A DNA stretch of 64,000 nt from JAUWKC01 sp035529895 (GCA_035529895.1 DATKVV010000063.1:1-64000); one strand, 5' to 3'. Counted from the stretch's first letter, positions 55,536-64,000 are shown. A program made the numbers and translations. Notes: generated by a model not told the origin, from the letters alone.

Positions 55536-56993
55536 CTATATAACTGGCACTCCTTGAGTAAGTTGTTCACGCACTAATTCCTTCAAAAGCTGTGTATCTC
55601 CCAAATTGTGCTTTGTCAGCGTAAGATATATCTTAGTTGCATTCCACAGTCTTTCCTCGAGGTCCCACTTTATATGGTCGCATACCTCTTGGCTCCAGCC
55701 CTGTGTCATAACAAGCTCTGGGCATCCTCCCATACATATAGGCAAGTACCTGCATTTGATACACCTATTATTGTCAGTCAAAGGGTCATGAAGCAGCCAT
55801 TCCCTCAAGACTTTGCTGTTCAAATTTACAGGTTCGCTTATGTGCCCAATACATCGATCAGGATTCCCCATTGCCTCCCAGCATTTTGTCAGTCTTCCTT
55901 CAGAGTCTATTGCATAACTGTTTCGCGAAAGCATACCACAATACAGGGGCTTTGTCTGTGGAAATCCTGCAAGCATGAATCCATGTCCCGCTTTCTTATA
56001 TACTGCTTTGGCAAATTCTGCGAATTCGGCTCGATTAAAGCAAACAGGGCCCTGGCTTGCGCACTTCGCAGTCGACGCTGCAATAGGTGCCAGATAATAC
56101 CCCATGCGTTTCTCCTGAAAGAATCCCACCATGTTCCTGGAATGGAGTTCGTTTATTACTTCCGCAGCCTGATCGCATGTCAATTTGTTGTCGACATTGA
56201 TCCGTACATCTACATGACATTTACCTCGCAGCAGCTCTAACTTTTTGATGATGCAATCATAGGTTCCTTCTCCGGTTTTAAACTTGCGCTTGGCATCGTG
56301 AATATCTCGCGGACCATCTAAAGTGATTTGGATTCGACTTAACGGGACTGGTCCTTCAGTCAAATCACGAATTATCTCTTGGTCGAGGAGAATCCCATTT
56401 GTCGTCAGATAGTGACTATAACTGCAATCGTTCGACTCACAGATGTCTAAGAATGCATCAATCAGTTCCTTCATAACATCAAAAGCTACGAGCGGCTCTC
56501 CACCGACCCATGATACCGAGAGAAATTCCGCCTTATTGAATTGAATCAGCTTCTCGACGAAAGCAATTACACCATCACGCGTTCTGAAGTTCATGTGAGA
56601 ATCAGCTTGCTTGTAAGCGTAGCAATAAGGACAAGCAAGATTGCAATCCATCGTTGGCGCAATGGTTAACCCAATTCTAGAATCCTTGCTTATCCTTCCT
56701 GCAATATGGCGCACCCTTAATGCCTCTGATTCATCAAAGTTGCTGTCAACAACAAAACCTGCCGCACACAACAAATTAGTAAATAACCGACTTTGTTGAA
56801 GGACCAGCGGGTCTGCGCTTTCTGAAAGGGGTTCTGTATTCAGTACCTTCTGAACATTAGCTGAGGTTTTTCTATCGGTAAGAATTGCCGCCTCGGTGAA
56901 ACCATTAAACCAAATATCGTATTGCTCAGAGTATGCAAATCGCCAATTGTAAATGCTAGGTTTTATTTTGCTTTCCTGTTGAGAGTTTTGCAT
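55536..56993 (-). CDS. Radical SAM/SPASM peptide maturase of the RiPP cluster
   Basis: A 485-residue radical SAM/SPASM enzyme. The SAM motif is CNLACPYC (Cys 117, 121 and 124), with VGGEPLVAF and TTNGILLD, then a SPASM region with CGMLSRN, CWEAMGNPDRC, CIKCRYLPICMGGCPE and a final Cys in EVCDHIKWD. This matches the thioether- or crosslink-forming peptide maturases; the N-terminal 100 residues may bind the leader. It starts 160 bp downstream of the precursor genes. It should install crosslinks on their cysteine-rich cores; chemistry is inferred. Confidence 0.88.
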   Translation of the reverse strand: MQNSQQESKIKPSIYNWRFAYSEQYDIWFNGFTEAAILTDRKTSANVQKVLNTEPLSESADPLVLQQSRLFTNLLCAAGFVVDSNFDESEALRVRHIAGRISKDSRIGLTIAPTMDCNLACPYCYAYKQADSHMNFRTRDGVIAFVEKLIQFNKAEFLSVSWVGGEPLVAFDVMKELIDAFLDICESNDCSYSHYLTTNGILLDQEIIRDLTEGPVPLSRIQITLDGPRDIHDAKRKFKTGEGTYDCIIKKLELLRGKCHVDVRINVDNKLTCDQAAEVINELHSRNMVGFFQEKRMGYYLAPIAASTAKCASQGPVCFNRAEFAEFAKAVYKKAGHGFMLAGFPQTKPLYCGMLSRNSYAIDSEGRLTKCWEAMGNPDRCIGHISEPVNLNSKVLREWLLHDPLTDNNRCIKCRYLPICMGGCPELVMTQGWSQEVCDHIKWDLEERLWNATKIYLTLTKHNLGDTQLLKELVREQLTQGVPVI

Positions 56994-57153
56994 TTGTGGA
57001 TATTCTCCTATACATTAGCTTAATATTTCAAACTCTATAATTGAAATCGACCCTATCTCCAAGAGCTATGCCGAATCCAGTTAGAGATACAGCCGGCACT
57101 ATCCTTGAAAGGATTGTCAGCTGTATCTTGCACTAATCAAATATCAGAAGACT

Positions 57154-57357
57154 TTAGTTGGCAACACATGCCTTAGCGGTGCATACATCAAGAGTGTTAC
57201 AAATGCAATAAGTTTGGCAGCTGGAACAATAGGAGCAACACGTAAGAACTGCAGTATCATCCAATTCGCCACCTAAACCAACTGCTTCTGATTCAGCCCA
57301 CTGGTAACTACGGGGGTATTTCATCCAAAGTAATTCTCGTTCTTGGCTCTTACTCAT
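57154..57357 (-). CDS. Cysteine-rich RiPP precursor peptide, copy 1
   Basis: A 67-residue peptide. Leader: residues 1-about 35 with MSKSQERELLWMKYPRSY and a GLGGELDD end containing a Gly-Gly at 29-30. Core: from about 38, with eight Cys (40, 41, 44, 47, 51, 53, 59 and 64). A strong AAGGAG ribosome binding site lies 8 nt upstream. It is next to a SPASM maturase gene on the same strand. The leader is nearly identical to the second copy while the core end differs, the usual pattern of RiPP precursors. Confidence 0.8.
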   Translation of the reverse strand: MSKSQERELLWMKYPRSYQWAESEAVGLGGELDDTAVLTCCSYCSSCQTYCICNTLDVCTAKACVAN

Positions 57358-57433
57358 TTTTTTTCTCCTTAAGTTTTTGTTACATTTGTTCTAACATTTT
57401 GCATTCGCATAGACCCAATTCCCAACGCTTTTC

Positions 57434-57457
57434 TTACGGTGATCTGATTATATTCAT
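57434..57457 (-). other. Seven-codon micro-ORF with strong ribosome binding site
   Basis: Between the precursor genes, AAAGGAGGTGACATT leads to ATG and a 7-codon frame (MNIIRSP, stop). The binding site is stronger than that of either precursor. It may be a translated leader peptide, a relic of a deleted gene start, or chance. Confidence 0.35.
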
Positions 57458-57559
57458 AATGTCACCTCCTTTCTAAGATTCGTTCTTTCGCAACAAAATT
57501 GCTTTGATTGTCTGGGACCTTTCAATGTGCACAAACTACTAAAGAAATGACAGAGGATT

Positions 57560-57763
57560 CTAGTTGATAGTACATGCGTTAGCAGTCAATGCACCAAGAG
57601 TGTTACAAATGCAATAAGTTTGGCAACTGGAACAATAGGAGCAACACGAAAGACCTGCAGTGTCATCCAATTCGCCACCTAAACCAATTGCTTCTGATTC
57701 AGCCCACTCGTAACTACGGGGGTATTTCATCCAAAGTAATTCTCGTTCTTGGCTCTTACTCAT
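57560..57763 (-). CDS. Cysteine-rich RiPP precursor peptide, copy 2
   Basis: A 67-residue paralogue of copy 1. Residues 1-37 differ at only three positions (Tyr-Glu for Tyr-Gln, Ile for Val, Gly for Val). The core keeps Cys 40, 41, 44, 47, 51, 53 and 64 but lacks Cys 59, and its last ten residues diverge. The ribosome binding site GGAGAAAAAAA is the same as copy 1, so a roughly 230-bp unit was duplicated. Confidence 0.8.
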   Translation of the reverse strand: MSKSQERELLWMKYPRSYEWAESEAIGLGGELDDTAGLSCCSYCSSCQTYCICNTLGALTANACTIN

Positions 57764-57881
57764 TTTTTTTCTCCTACGTTAAAAGTCTACTCCAATTTTT
57801 ATTACAAAAACCTCTTTCTTAAACTATCTTAGACACTAAGTATTCATAGATGAAAGCAAACACGTGTGCGACCTATTACTA

Positions 57882-58649
57882 TTACTTGTTATATTTATTC
57901 TCAAGCATACATTTTATTGCCTCAACTTGCCGTAACTCCTCGCTGCCTTGTGCATTTGCGAACGCTTCATCAAGAAGTTCCAATGCTTTTTCCTTATAAC
58001 CAATTTGACAATACGCATACGCCAGAAACTTATTTGCCAAATATCGACAGTTTTGGTTCTTGGCGGTTTTTTCGTTCAGAACAAGCGATTGCTCAATTAT
58101 TGGTATGCATTCGGGAAAAGCTTCCGAAGAAAGAAGTGCAATTCCAAGGGCCAATTTGCCATAAGGAGTTTTTGCTGTGGATTCGTCACATACGAGATCT
58201 CTGCCACAATAAAGGCCGGTACGTAAGTCACCACTTTCTAAACACATTTTCAGTTCCTCTAATGTGAATGGTAACTCGTTTGTATACCGACCAGGAGCAG
58301 TGCGATATGCTGTGGCAACACGTTCTTTTGGGGATAAAGCATTTTTGGGAAGAATGATTTTGTTTTCGACGGGTGTGGCTATGGATACAGGCTTAGCGGG
58401 TCTTTGGGTAAATGGGCTTGATGAGGAATTTTCTGAATCATGTGCAATTTGAATGCCAGAAGAATTGGAGTTAGGAATTTTTGCAATCTGTTTGTCCTGA
58501 CCACTCGTTCCTAACGTGGAATCAACGTTTAAATTTGAATTTGACTTATTCTTGTCATTTTGTTGATAAGGTACGTCACTACGAATGGATAAAACCACCA
58601 AGAGGAGACATATACTGTCAGCTATCCACCATTTATACTTAAATACCAT
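57882..58649 (-). CDS. Single-pass membrane protein with a TPR-like C-terminus
   Basis: A 255-residue protein starting at the ATG at 58649 (AGGAG upstream; longer starts lack support). One membrane segment or signal anchor at about 10-25 (SICLLLVVLS), then a low-complexity Asn/Ser-rich linker, then helices of TPR type in the last 100 residues (YGKLALGIALLSSEAFPECIPIIEQSL, LANKFLAYAYCQIGYKEKALELLDEAF). It probably faces the outside. It lies upstream of the precursors on the same strand; function unknown. Confidence 0.7.
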   Translation of the reverse strand: MVFKYKWWIADSICLLLVVLSIRSDVPYQQNDKNKSNSNLNVDSTLGTSGQDKQIAKIPNSNSSGIQIAHDSENSSSSPFTQRPAKPVSIATPVENKIILPKNALSPKERVATAYRTAPGRYTNELPFTLEELKMCLESGDLRTGLYCGRDLVCDESTAKTPYGKLALGIALLSSEAFPECIPIIEQSLVLNEKTAKNQNCRYLANKFLAYAYCQIGYKEKALELLDEAFANAQGSEELRQVEAIKCMLENKYNK

Positions 58650-58687
58650 TTGTTTCACTCCTAAAAACCTGTTTGAAATCCCAGTAC

Positions 58688-59617
58688 CTATTGACCCTGA
58701 ATTTTTCCATCCCAGACCAAATGAGTGAACACTTTGCCGTCTTGAAGCCAATTGATCACCATGGATGTCTCACGAGCGAGCCCCCTTTCCTCCTCCGGCA
58801 GCTTTTCCATGCGTGTCTTGTATTCACCAACAACCTTGAGTGCTTCTTGATTTTTGCCTGCTGCTGATAAACAAATAGCGCAGATTTGAGTAAGCTTCCA
58901 ATCATAAAAATTATCAGCTAAAGTAATGTTCTCACGTGTGTGCAATAGGGTCAAGCCTTGTTGAGCAATATCCATGGCCTTACTGTTATTGTTTTCGTGT
59001 CGCAGGTATAAAAAAGATTTCTTAAAAAAATAGAATGGATCATCAGGACTAATCTTATGCAGTGCCTCCAGCGAAGCTTTACACTGTTCCAGGTAATGAT
59101 TAGCTGAGTGTCTTTTGGCCGGATCATTTTGAGCCAATATCCATTCTCTATGATTTATGGCGCTGTCAGCCTTTAAGAAAACATCCTGTGTCTCTTTGGG
59201 TATTTGTGTTATAATCCTCATCTTAAGAGCAATAAGCTTCTCTAAATTTCCTTCCTTAGTAAGCTTCTCAGCTTCTCGATCCCAACCAGCAAGTTGCGCC
59301 CGTGCAAATTCGATGGGAGGCAGAGGTAACGGCAACTCCTCTAAGTCTGAATCAATCGGACAGTCATTTTCCGTATATGTGACCGTCTCAGCCGCTAAGT
59401 CTGCGTCGACATTCAGACTTTGTTGTTTGCCCTTTTGGCTACCAGCTGAGTTTTGCTCTGTGGTATGCTGATCAACATCACGATTTATTAGGGTTTTGTA
59501 AGAGTGTTTATCGTCGCTGACATTATCGCGTGGAAACAGATGCTCTGTTCCAAGAATCGATAGGCAAAGGGTAATGAATATGACGTGACAGACTCGTGGT
59601 ACGCTGTATCTTGACAT
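58688..59617 (-). CDS. Exported TPR-like protein
   Basis: A 309-residue protein with a signal-like start (about 1-24). A polar, acidic segment (30-100, with EELPLPLPPIEFARAQLAGW) precedes helical repeats (KASLEALHKISPDDPFYFFKKSFLYLRHEN, AMDIAQQGLTLLHTRENITLADNFYDWKLTQICAICLSAAGKNQEALKV-type pairs). Function unknown. It overlaps nothing and lies 38 bp upstream of the neighbouring TPR-like gene, so they are probably cotranscribed. Confidence 0.7.
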   Translation of the reverse strand: MSRYSVPRVCHVIFITLCLSILGTEHLFPRDNVSDDKHSYKTLINRDVDQHTTEQNSAGSQKGKQQSLNVDADLAAETVTYTENDCPIDSDLEELPLPLPPIEFARAQLAGWDREAEKLTKEGNLEKLIALKMRIITQIPKETQDVFLKADSAINHREWILAQNDPAKRHSANHYLEQCKASLEALHKISPDDPFYFFKKSFLYLRHENNNSKAMDIAQQGLTLLHTRENITLADNFYDWKLTQICAICLSAAGKNQEALKVVGEYKTRMEKLPEEERGLARETSMVINWLQDGKVFTHLVWDGKIQGQ

Positions 59618-59770
59618 TGCAAATCCCTTTCGTTACCGTGATGCCAAATTCTCGAAATTTCGAAATGCTTTACGATGCGCGAAGCTAAACAGATTCATAT
59701 TGAATTCATACCAAATAGAATTATTCCTGCTTACTATTAACCCCAATTAAACACCATCCTTTCCAATAGG

Positions 59771-60157
59771 CTACAATATTGCAGCAGTGTCAGTGGCCTT
59801 AATATCAAAAGTAATACCCGCAATTACAGCTTTGCAGTGTGCAGTGCCAACAACAAAGGAAACTCCATCGTGATCAACTTGGGCGGATATTTCACCCGAA
59901 GCCGGCTCTATTGCGCATCCAGCCCTGTTATTTTTGACAAGAGGTTTAAACAAAAAACTCGCGTCAGCATTCATTACCAGGCGGTGTTGGCCATCGATGG
60001 TAAAAGCTTTAAGCCCTTTACAGTTTATGCGCTTAAGAGATTCTGTGATTACATTCTTTTTATACATTAGTGTAAAAGCCTCTGTATCATAGACTCCGTC
60101 CCTGTGGGTTGCATTCACCATTTTATGTTTCCAACAAATAATCAGAATCAATGACAC
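59771..60157 (-). pseudogene. FecR-domain fragment
   Basis: A 128-residue open frame whose residues 45-128 match the FecR part of the adjacent anti-sigma gene almost strand for strand (LVMNADASFLFKPLV..GEISAQVDHDGVSFVV..CKAVIAGITFDIKAT). It lacks the rest of the domain, zinc finger and membrane segment, and it ends where the FecR fold should continue (TTLVVSEGTV in the neighbour), so it is a truncated duplicate. It overlaps the 3' end of the anti-sigma gene by 10 bp. Confidence 0.65.
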
Positions 60158-61911
60158 GACCTCAACATCAAAGACATAGGAGAAACATATTCATCCAGTG
60201 TCTCTTCATACTCAGCAATCAGAGATATCCATCTGATGTTGTCAATCTGTTCTTGATATTTATCATCGCAAAACGGACGCAAATCGTCCTGTGGCTGCAA
60301 TACACTATTCTGATAATTTAAAGCGGTTGTGACTTCTTCCTGTAGCACCGCTAATAATTCGGTGCGGTTTTTGTCTGTTAAATCATACCGACCACCTCTT
60401 ACAGCAAACCAAATCAGGCTTCTTGTTTCAGCTAGATATTTGCACGCATCGGCTGAGTAGTAAGATGAAGGTGCTTCTGCTTTTCCAGTGGCGTATTTCA
60501 GTAACTGTTCAAATACAGCTAATCCAGTTGGATTTTGCAAGAGCAATGATTTGTTCTGAACGTGCTTGGCCGTAGGTACATTTTTCAATAACCATTCTTT
60601 GTCAAATCCATAGGATGAAGCCGCTTTTAACAGAGACTCAAAGTCAGGCACAGAGAATCTTGCTGGGAATTTCTGCAAACACACAAATTGCCAGACGTTG
60701 CCACTTTTGATCAATAACTCCGGGTAATCGACTTCAATTCCCTCTCTGGCAAGTGCATCTTTGAGTTCAAATATCCATGGAAAGTTTGTTTTGAACCACT
60801 CCCGTTTTTGCTCAACCCATTGATGGTAATCAGTTTCCGCAAGAACAATTGGCTTTTCGCCAAACGATAACGGAAGGTCCCAGGGGTCAAAATTCAATTT
60901 GGTTTTTGCCAACGCAGGTCCGGCCTTATAACCTGTTGCCCAAGCCGTAAGTTCAGCTGTATCGCATGATAAGGGAATTAAAGGCGCAGATTCACCAGTT
61001 ATTTTAGATATTTGGCCTGCTGCCACCTTTACAACTCCGCTCTCAGATTCAAATTGAACTGTTCCTTCGCTAACTACCAGCGTGGTGCTGTCATTTGTTG
61101 CCTTCACATCAAAGGTGGTTCCGGTAATTACAGCTTTACCATTAGCGGTATCAACAACGAAAGGATTGCCATCATGTTCAACATGGGTGTAAATCTGGCC
61201 TGATGCAAGTTTAACCAAGCAGCCGATACTGTCGTTCTCTATTAATGGCTCAACTACAAGAACCGTATTGGTATTCATTATCATCTGATGTTTGCTGTTA
61301 ATGAGCAGGGTTTTTAATTGGCCAGATGAAGTTATTTGTTGGCCGCTTGGAACGGGAATGTTTCCTGTATTTGTTACCAATTCAACTTTCACAGAAGGTT
61401 TGAGTGCAGATGCAACCCGCCCGGAGGAGGAGGTTTGGGATAAGGTTTGTGATTTTGAATAATGCAAAAATGTCAACCAAGTAAATACCCCAATAACCAG
61501 ACAGGCTGCAACTGCACCTACGCGGAGGAAAAGCTGGAGGCTCTTCGGTTTTTCTGTGGTTTCTGCAAGATCAGGACAACGTCTGCAAAGGTCATTCCAA
61601 CCTTCTTCGACTGTCATCTTTGGTTTGTAATAACGGTCTGGCTTTTCTATGGATGCAATGGGTTCATTACTTACCGACTTAGCTGATACAGTCCCTTCGC
61701 GTTCTCTGGCTCTGGCCTTTTCGAATGCCCGGGCAAATTCAGCTTTGTGCTCCAGGACAAATCCTATGGTCTCCTTAAAGCCGTCATACGTTTGGGTACA
61801 ATCCTGGCAACAGAGCAGATGAGCCTGCAGCTCTTTACGGCGCCGAGGCTCATTAGCCAGATCACCAAGAATATGAGGTGCTAACAATATTTTTGCCTGT
61901 TTACAGTCCAT
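60148..61911 (-). CDS. Zinc-finger anti-sigma factor with FecR domain
   Basis: A 587-residue protein. The N-terminus has an anti-sigma zinc-finger pattern (MDCKQAKILLAPHILGDL, then HLLCCQDC; His 31, Cys 34-35, Cys 38) in the cytoplasm. A membrane segment follows (about 130-148, LRVGAVAACLVIGVFTWLTFL), then a FecR-type beta domain (about 200-310, MNTNTVLVVEPL, GQIYTHVEHDGNPFVVDTANGKAVITGTTFDV). The remainder is helical and unassigned. It follows the ECF sigma gene by 156 bp, giving a sigma/anti-sigma pair that may respond to envelope signals. Confidence 0.8.
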   Translation of the reverse strand: MDCKQAKILLAPHILGDLANEPRRRKELQAHLLCCQDCTQTYDGFKETIGFVLEHKAEFARAFEKARAREREGTVSAKSVSNEPIASIEKPDRYYKPKMTVEEGWNDLCRRCPDLAETTEKPKSLQLFLRVGAVAACLVIGVFTWLTFLHYSKSQTLSQTSSSGRVASALKPSVKVELVTNTGNIPVPSGQQITSSGQLKTLLINSKHQMIMNTNTVLVVEPLIENDSIGCLVKLASGQIYTHVEHDGNPFVVDTANGKAVITGTTFDVKATNDSTTLVVSEGTVQFESESGVVKVAAGQISKITGESAPLIPLSCDTAELTAWATGYKAGPALAKTKLNFDPWDLPLSFGEKPIVLAETDYHQWVEQKREWFKTNFPWIFELKDALAREGIEVDYPELLIKSGNVWQFVCLQKFPARFSVPDFESLLKAASSYGFDKEWLLKNVPTAKHVQNKSLLLQNPTGLAVFEQLLKYATGKAEAPSSYYSADACKYLAETRSLIWFAVRGGRYDLTDKNRTELLAVLQEEVTTALNYQNSVLQPQDDLRPFCDDKYQEQIDNIRWISLIAEYEETLDEYVSPMSLMLRSCH

Positions 61912-62067
61912 AAGATTTCTTTGTTATTGTTTATCAATACTCCGGAGGCTTAAAAACTGTGCCTCCATATATGTAGTGGTCAAACAAGGGCAAAATTCCG
62001 GAAAGAAAATTTTAAAAATTTTCGGAAAACTTTGGTATTTTTGACTAACTCCTTTTGCTTGAGGAAG

Positions 62068-62547
62068 TTAGGGTCGAATTTTTTCTTTAAGAATTCTCAG
62101 CCCTTGATAGAAGCGATCATAGAATATGCCAATAGAACAGTTGGCTTTTTTAGCGGCTTCTTTGTAGCTGAGGTTGTCAATCAATCTTAGTTCGACAGCC
62201 TCTCTTGCTTTAGGGGGTAATTCGGCAATGATGTTATTTATTTCTTCAATTAAATCTCTATTCCTGGAATCCTTACTATAATTGTCATAACATATCCTGT
62301 CAGTGATTTCAGAATCTACTTTTTCCAGAAATTCCGGCTGTTTATCCTTCTGGCGGTAATAACTACCGACCAGTTTCCTGGCTATACCAAAAAGGTAAGC
62401 CTCTGGATTTTGAATATTATTACCATCACCGTTGCTCTGATAGAACTCCAAAAAAACGCATTGTGTCAGTTCCTCTGCATCATCAGGATTTCTTATCCTC
62501 GAGGTAATATAACGTTTGATTCCTGAATAATATTCGATTTTTTCCAC
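62068..62547 (-). CDS. ECF-type RNA polymerase sigma factor
   Basis: A 159-residue ECF sigma factor. Sigma-2 block (RIRNPDDAEELTQCVFLEFY, AYLFGIARKLVGSYYRQ) and sigma-4 block (INNIIAELPPKAREAVELRLIDNLSYKEAAKKANCSIGIFYDRFYQGLRILKE) are both recognisable. It is transcribed with the anti-sigma gene, toward the TPR-like genes and the RiPP precursors, and is a candidate regulator of that whole block. Confidence 0.85.
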   Translation of the reverse strand: MEKIEYYSGIKRYITSRIRNPDDAEELTQCVFLEFYQSNGDGNNIQNPEAYLFGIARKLVGSYYRQKDKQPEFLEKVDSEITDRICYDNYSKDSRNRDLIEEINNIIAELPPKAREAVELRLIDNLSYKEAAKKANCSIGIFYDRFYQGLRILKEKIRP

Positions 62548-62903
62548 TTAAAATTATCCCGAAGGGACTTCGTCCTTGTGAGCGACATAGCCCTTTTTTC
62601 TCATAACTTCTTATTTTGAACCTGAGATGCATCCCCCATATCAATTGGTGCATTTTCCGTCAGTCTTCATAGAAACAGCTTTCATGCCTGTGCAGAAACT
62701 CTCTGCATGAAATTAACTTCTCCTCTACGGCGGAGCAGAACCACTAAATGTTGATTAACTTTTTTTGTGGGGAGGTGTTTGGAGATTCTACCGAATGGCT
62801 CACAATTTCGTCAGCTTGAGCTGGTGTGACCCCCGAAAACTGTACCATTGTGAATTAGAGGGTATCCGATATGCTTGGTAGGTTTTTTGAAAGGGATACC
62901 CAG

Positions 62904-63182
62904 ATGAAACGCAAATTACACACGCCCGAGCAAATCGTTAACAAGTTAAAGGATGCGGATGCACAGATAGCAGCAGGCAGCGCGGTCGAGCAGGTCTGCA
63001 AGCAGTTAGGCATCAGCGACGCCACTTACTACAACTGGCGAAAGCAGTACGGGCAGATGAAGCTCAACCAGGTCAGGCAGCTCAAGGCCTTGCAGAGGGA
63101 GAACGCCCGGCTCAAAAAGCTCGTTGCAGACTTATCACTCGATAAGCCGGTCCTGGAAGAAGCGTTACGGGGAAACTACTGA
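62904..63182 (+). CDS. IS3-family transposase OrfA
   Basis: A 92-residue HTH protein: MKRKLHTPEQIVNKLKDADAQ, then a helix-turn-helix AVEQVCKQLGISDATYYNWRKQYG, and a leucine-zipper end (LKALQRENARLKKLVADLSL). The ATG at 62904 is preferred; an upstream in-frame start at 62871 adds 11 residues. The end overlaps orfB, as in the programmed frameshift of IS3 elements. Confidence 0.88.
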   Translation: MKRKLHTPEQIVNKLKDADAQIAAGSAVEQVCKQLGISDATYYNWRKQYGQMKLNQVRQLKALQRENARLKKLVADLSLDKPVLEEALRGNY

Positions 63183-63983
63183 GCCCGACTCGGAAGCGCA
63201 AGGCCGTCGGTCACGTCAAGCAGACGGTCGACGTTTCCGAACGTCGGGCGTGTAGTGTGCTGGCCCAGCCAAGGATGAAGCAGCGGTATGAACCGAAGCA
63301 GCCGGACAAAGACAAGCCGTTGGTGGCGGCGATGAAACGGCTGGCGAAAAAGTATCCACGTTACGGGCATCGGTTTATCACTGCCAAACTGCATCAGGAA
63401 GGCTGGCGGGTCAACCATAAACGTTGTGCAGCGACTTTGGCGTAAGGAGGGCCTGCAAGTGCCTTATAGACGCAAGACAAAGAGAACTCAGGGTAGTTCC
63501 GAGAACGCCTGTTTTCTGAAGAAGGCCGAATTCATCAATCACGTCTGGACGTACGATTTCATCGGCGACCAGACAGAGGACGGCAGAAAGTTCAAGTTCC
63601 TGATGGTGCTTGATGAGTACACACGAAAATCGCTGGCGATTGAGGTTGGCCAGTCCACCCGTGCCAGGGATGTTATTGGCGTTCTGGAGTATTTATTCAT
63701 GGTTCGGGGGCTGCCGGGTTTTATTGGCAGCGACAACGGACCGGAGTTTATCGCCGAGGCTACTAAGCAGTGGCTCAAAGAAAAGAGCGTGGGCACATTG
63801 TATATCGAGCCTGGCTGTCCATGGGAGAATGGTTACACCGAGTCTTTTGGGGGCAGGTTTCGTGATGAGCTTTTAGATCGTCAGTTGTTTTATAGTGTCA
63901 AGTCTGCATCGTATAGTTGTGGACAACACGGTTTGGCGGCAATCGGCCTGCGAATATCTGCTGCAAGCTGTTTGCTTGTCTGA
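63179..63983 (+). pseudogene. IS3-family transposase OrfB, broken
   Basis: The integrase core is visible: HVWTYDFIGDQTEDG (first Asp), VLDEYTRKSLAIEV, GLPGFIGSDNGPEF (second Asp) and CPWENGYTESFGGRFRDELL (Glu). A one-base insertion near 63435 splits the HTH_21 part (RYGHRFITAKLHQEGWRVNHKR) from the catalytic core. The C-terminal integrase_3 tail is replaced by unrelated sequence. Non-functional. Confidence 0.85.
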
Positions 63984-64000
63984 TCCATACACACCACTGG

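Larger units (their letters stand above)
62825..64000 (+). mobile_element. IS3-family insertion sequence, frameshifted and 3'-disrupted
   Basis: The left end begins near TGTGACCCCCGAAAACTGTACC (62825). It carries orfA (62904-63182) and orfB. The orfB reading breaks by an extra T near 63435 (AAACGTTGTG where AAACGTGTG fits) and its last conserved block is replaced after FYSVKSA near 63905, so the right end is missing or interrupted at the window edge. Confidence 0.8.

Noticed and set aside
1..64000. CRISPR arrays and rRNA genes
   Set aside because: No regularly spaced identical repeats and no rRNA-like stretch seen; the only tRNA-like sequence is the decayed one at 44590.

Overview
The window looks like a chromosome segment from a Planctomycetota bacterium, most plausibly class Phycisphaerae. 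Evidence: sulfatases with Tat/lipoprotein-type signals, an ECF sigma factor followed by a membrane regulator and a large redoxin protein, and a house-keeping operon uppS-cdsA-phoH-(7TM-HD)-ybeY-corC-recO. The cell-envelope and isoprenoid genes (pgpA, uppS, cdsA, ispF) fit a bacterium using the MEP pathway. The lineage call is inference from gene content; no rRNA is present.

Layout. 1-2.4 kb: one unrecognised AT-rich gene and a non-coding mosaic of short palindromic repeats. 2.4-20.2 kb (+ strand): pgpA, a kinase-like membrane protein, a radical SAM protein, two unknowns, purA, then uppS, cdsA, phoH, a 7TM-HD phosphohydrolase, ybeY, a CorC/HlyC protein and recO, followed by a sialate-esterase-like lipoprotein and a sulfatase. 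The esterase gene is bracketed by two 128-bp imperfect direct repeats that each carry the 3' end of recO. 20.4-34.5 kb (- strand): cysS-ruvC-ruvA-ruvB, hisC-hisB-ispF, two decayed genes, accD, a tubulin/FtsZ-superfamily protein with a histone-H1-like lysine-rich tail, and gap-pgk-rpe. 34.7-39 kb (+): ECF sigma factor, membrane protein and double-redoxin protein. 39.2-44.5 kb (-): sulfatase, tilS, a TPR-like lipoprotein, a probable orphan small RNA (+) and an RNase HII-like protein.

At about 44.6 kb a decayed tRNA-Arg-like sequence marks a sharp change. To its right the DNA is visibly more AT-rich and full of insertion sequences (IS5-, IS110-, IS701-like, IS3) and broken genes, as expected of a genomic island. 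Its most interesting content is a putative RiPP (ribosomally made, modified peptide) cluster on the - strand: two paralogous 67-residue cysteine-rich precursors with almost identical leaders, a radical SAM/SPASM maturase, an ABC exporter without C39 protease, a short subtilisin-like protease overlapping the exporter gene, and a second radical SAM protein. Two insertion sequences have landed inside the cluster: one with 16-bp terminal repeats and a 6-bp target duplication, and one IS110-family element bounded by 17-bp inverted repeats that sits directly against the ribosome binding site of the second radical SAM gene. Upstream on the same strand lie an ECF sigma factor, a zinc-finger/FecR anti-sigma protein, a FecR fragment and two TPR-like exported or membrane proteins, which may regulate or serve the cluster.

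All product names come from reading motifs in the translated sequence; no database search was possible.
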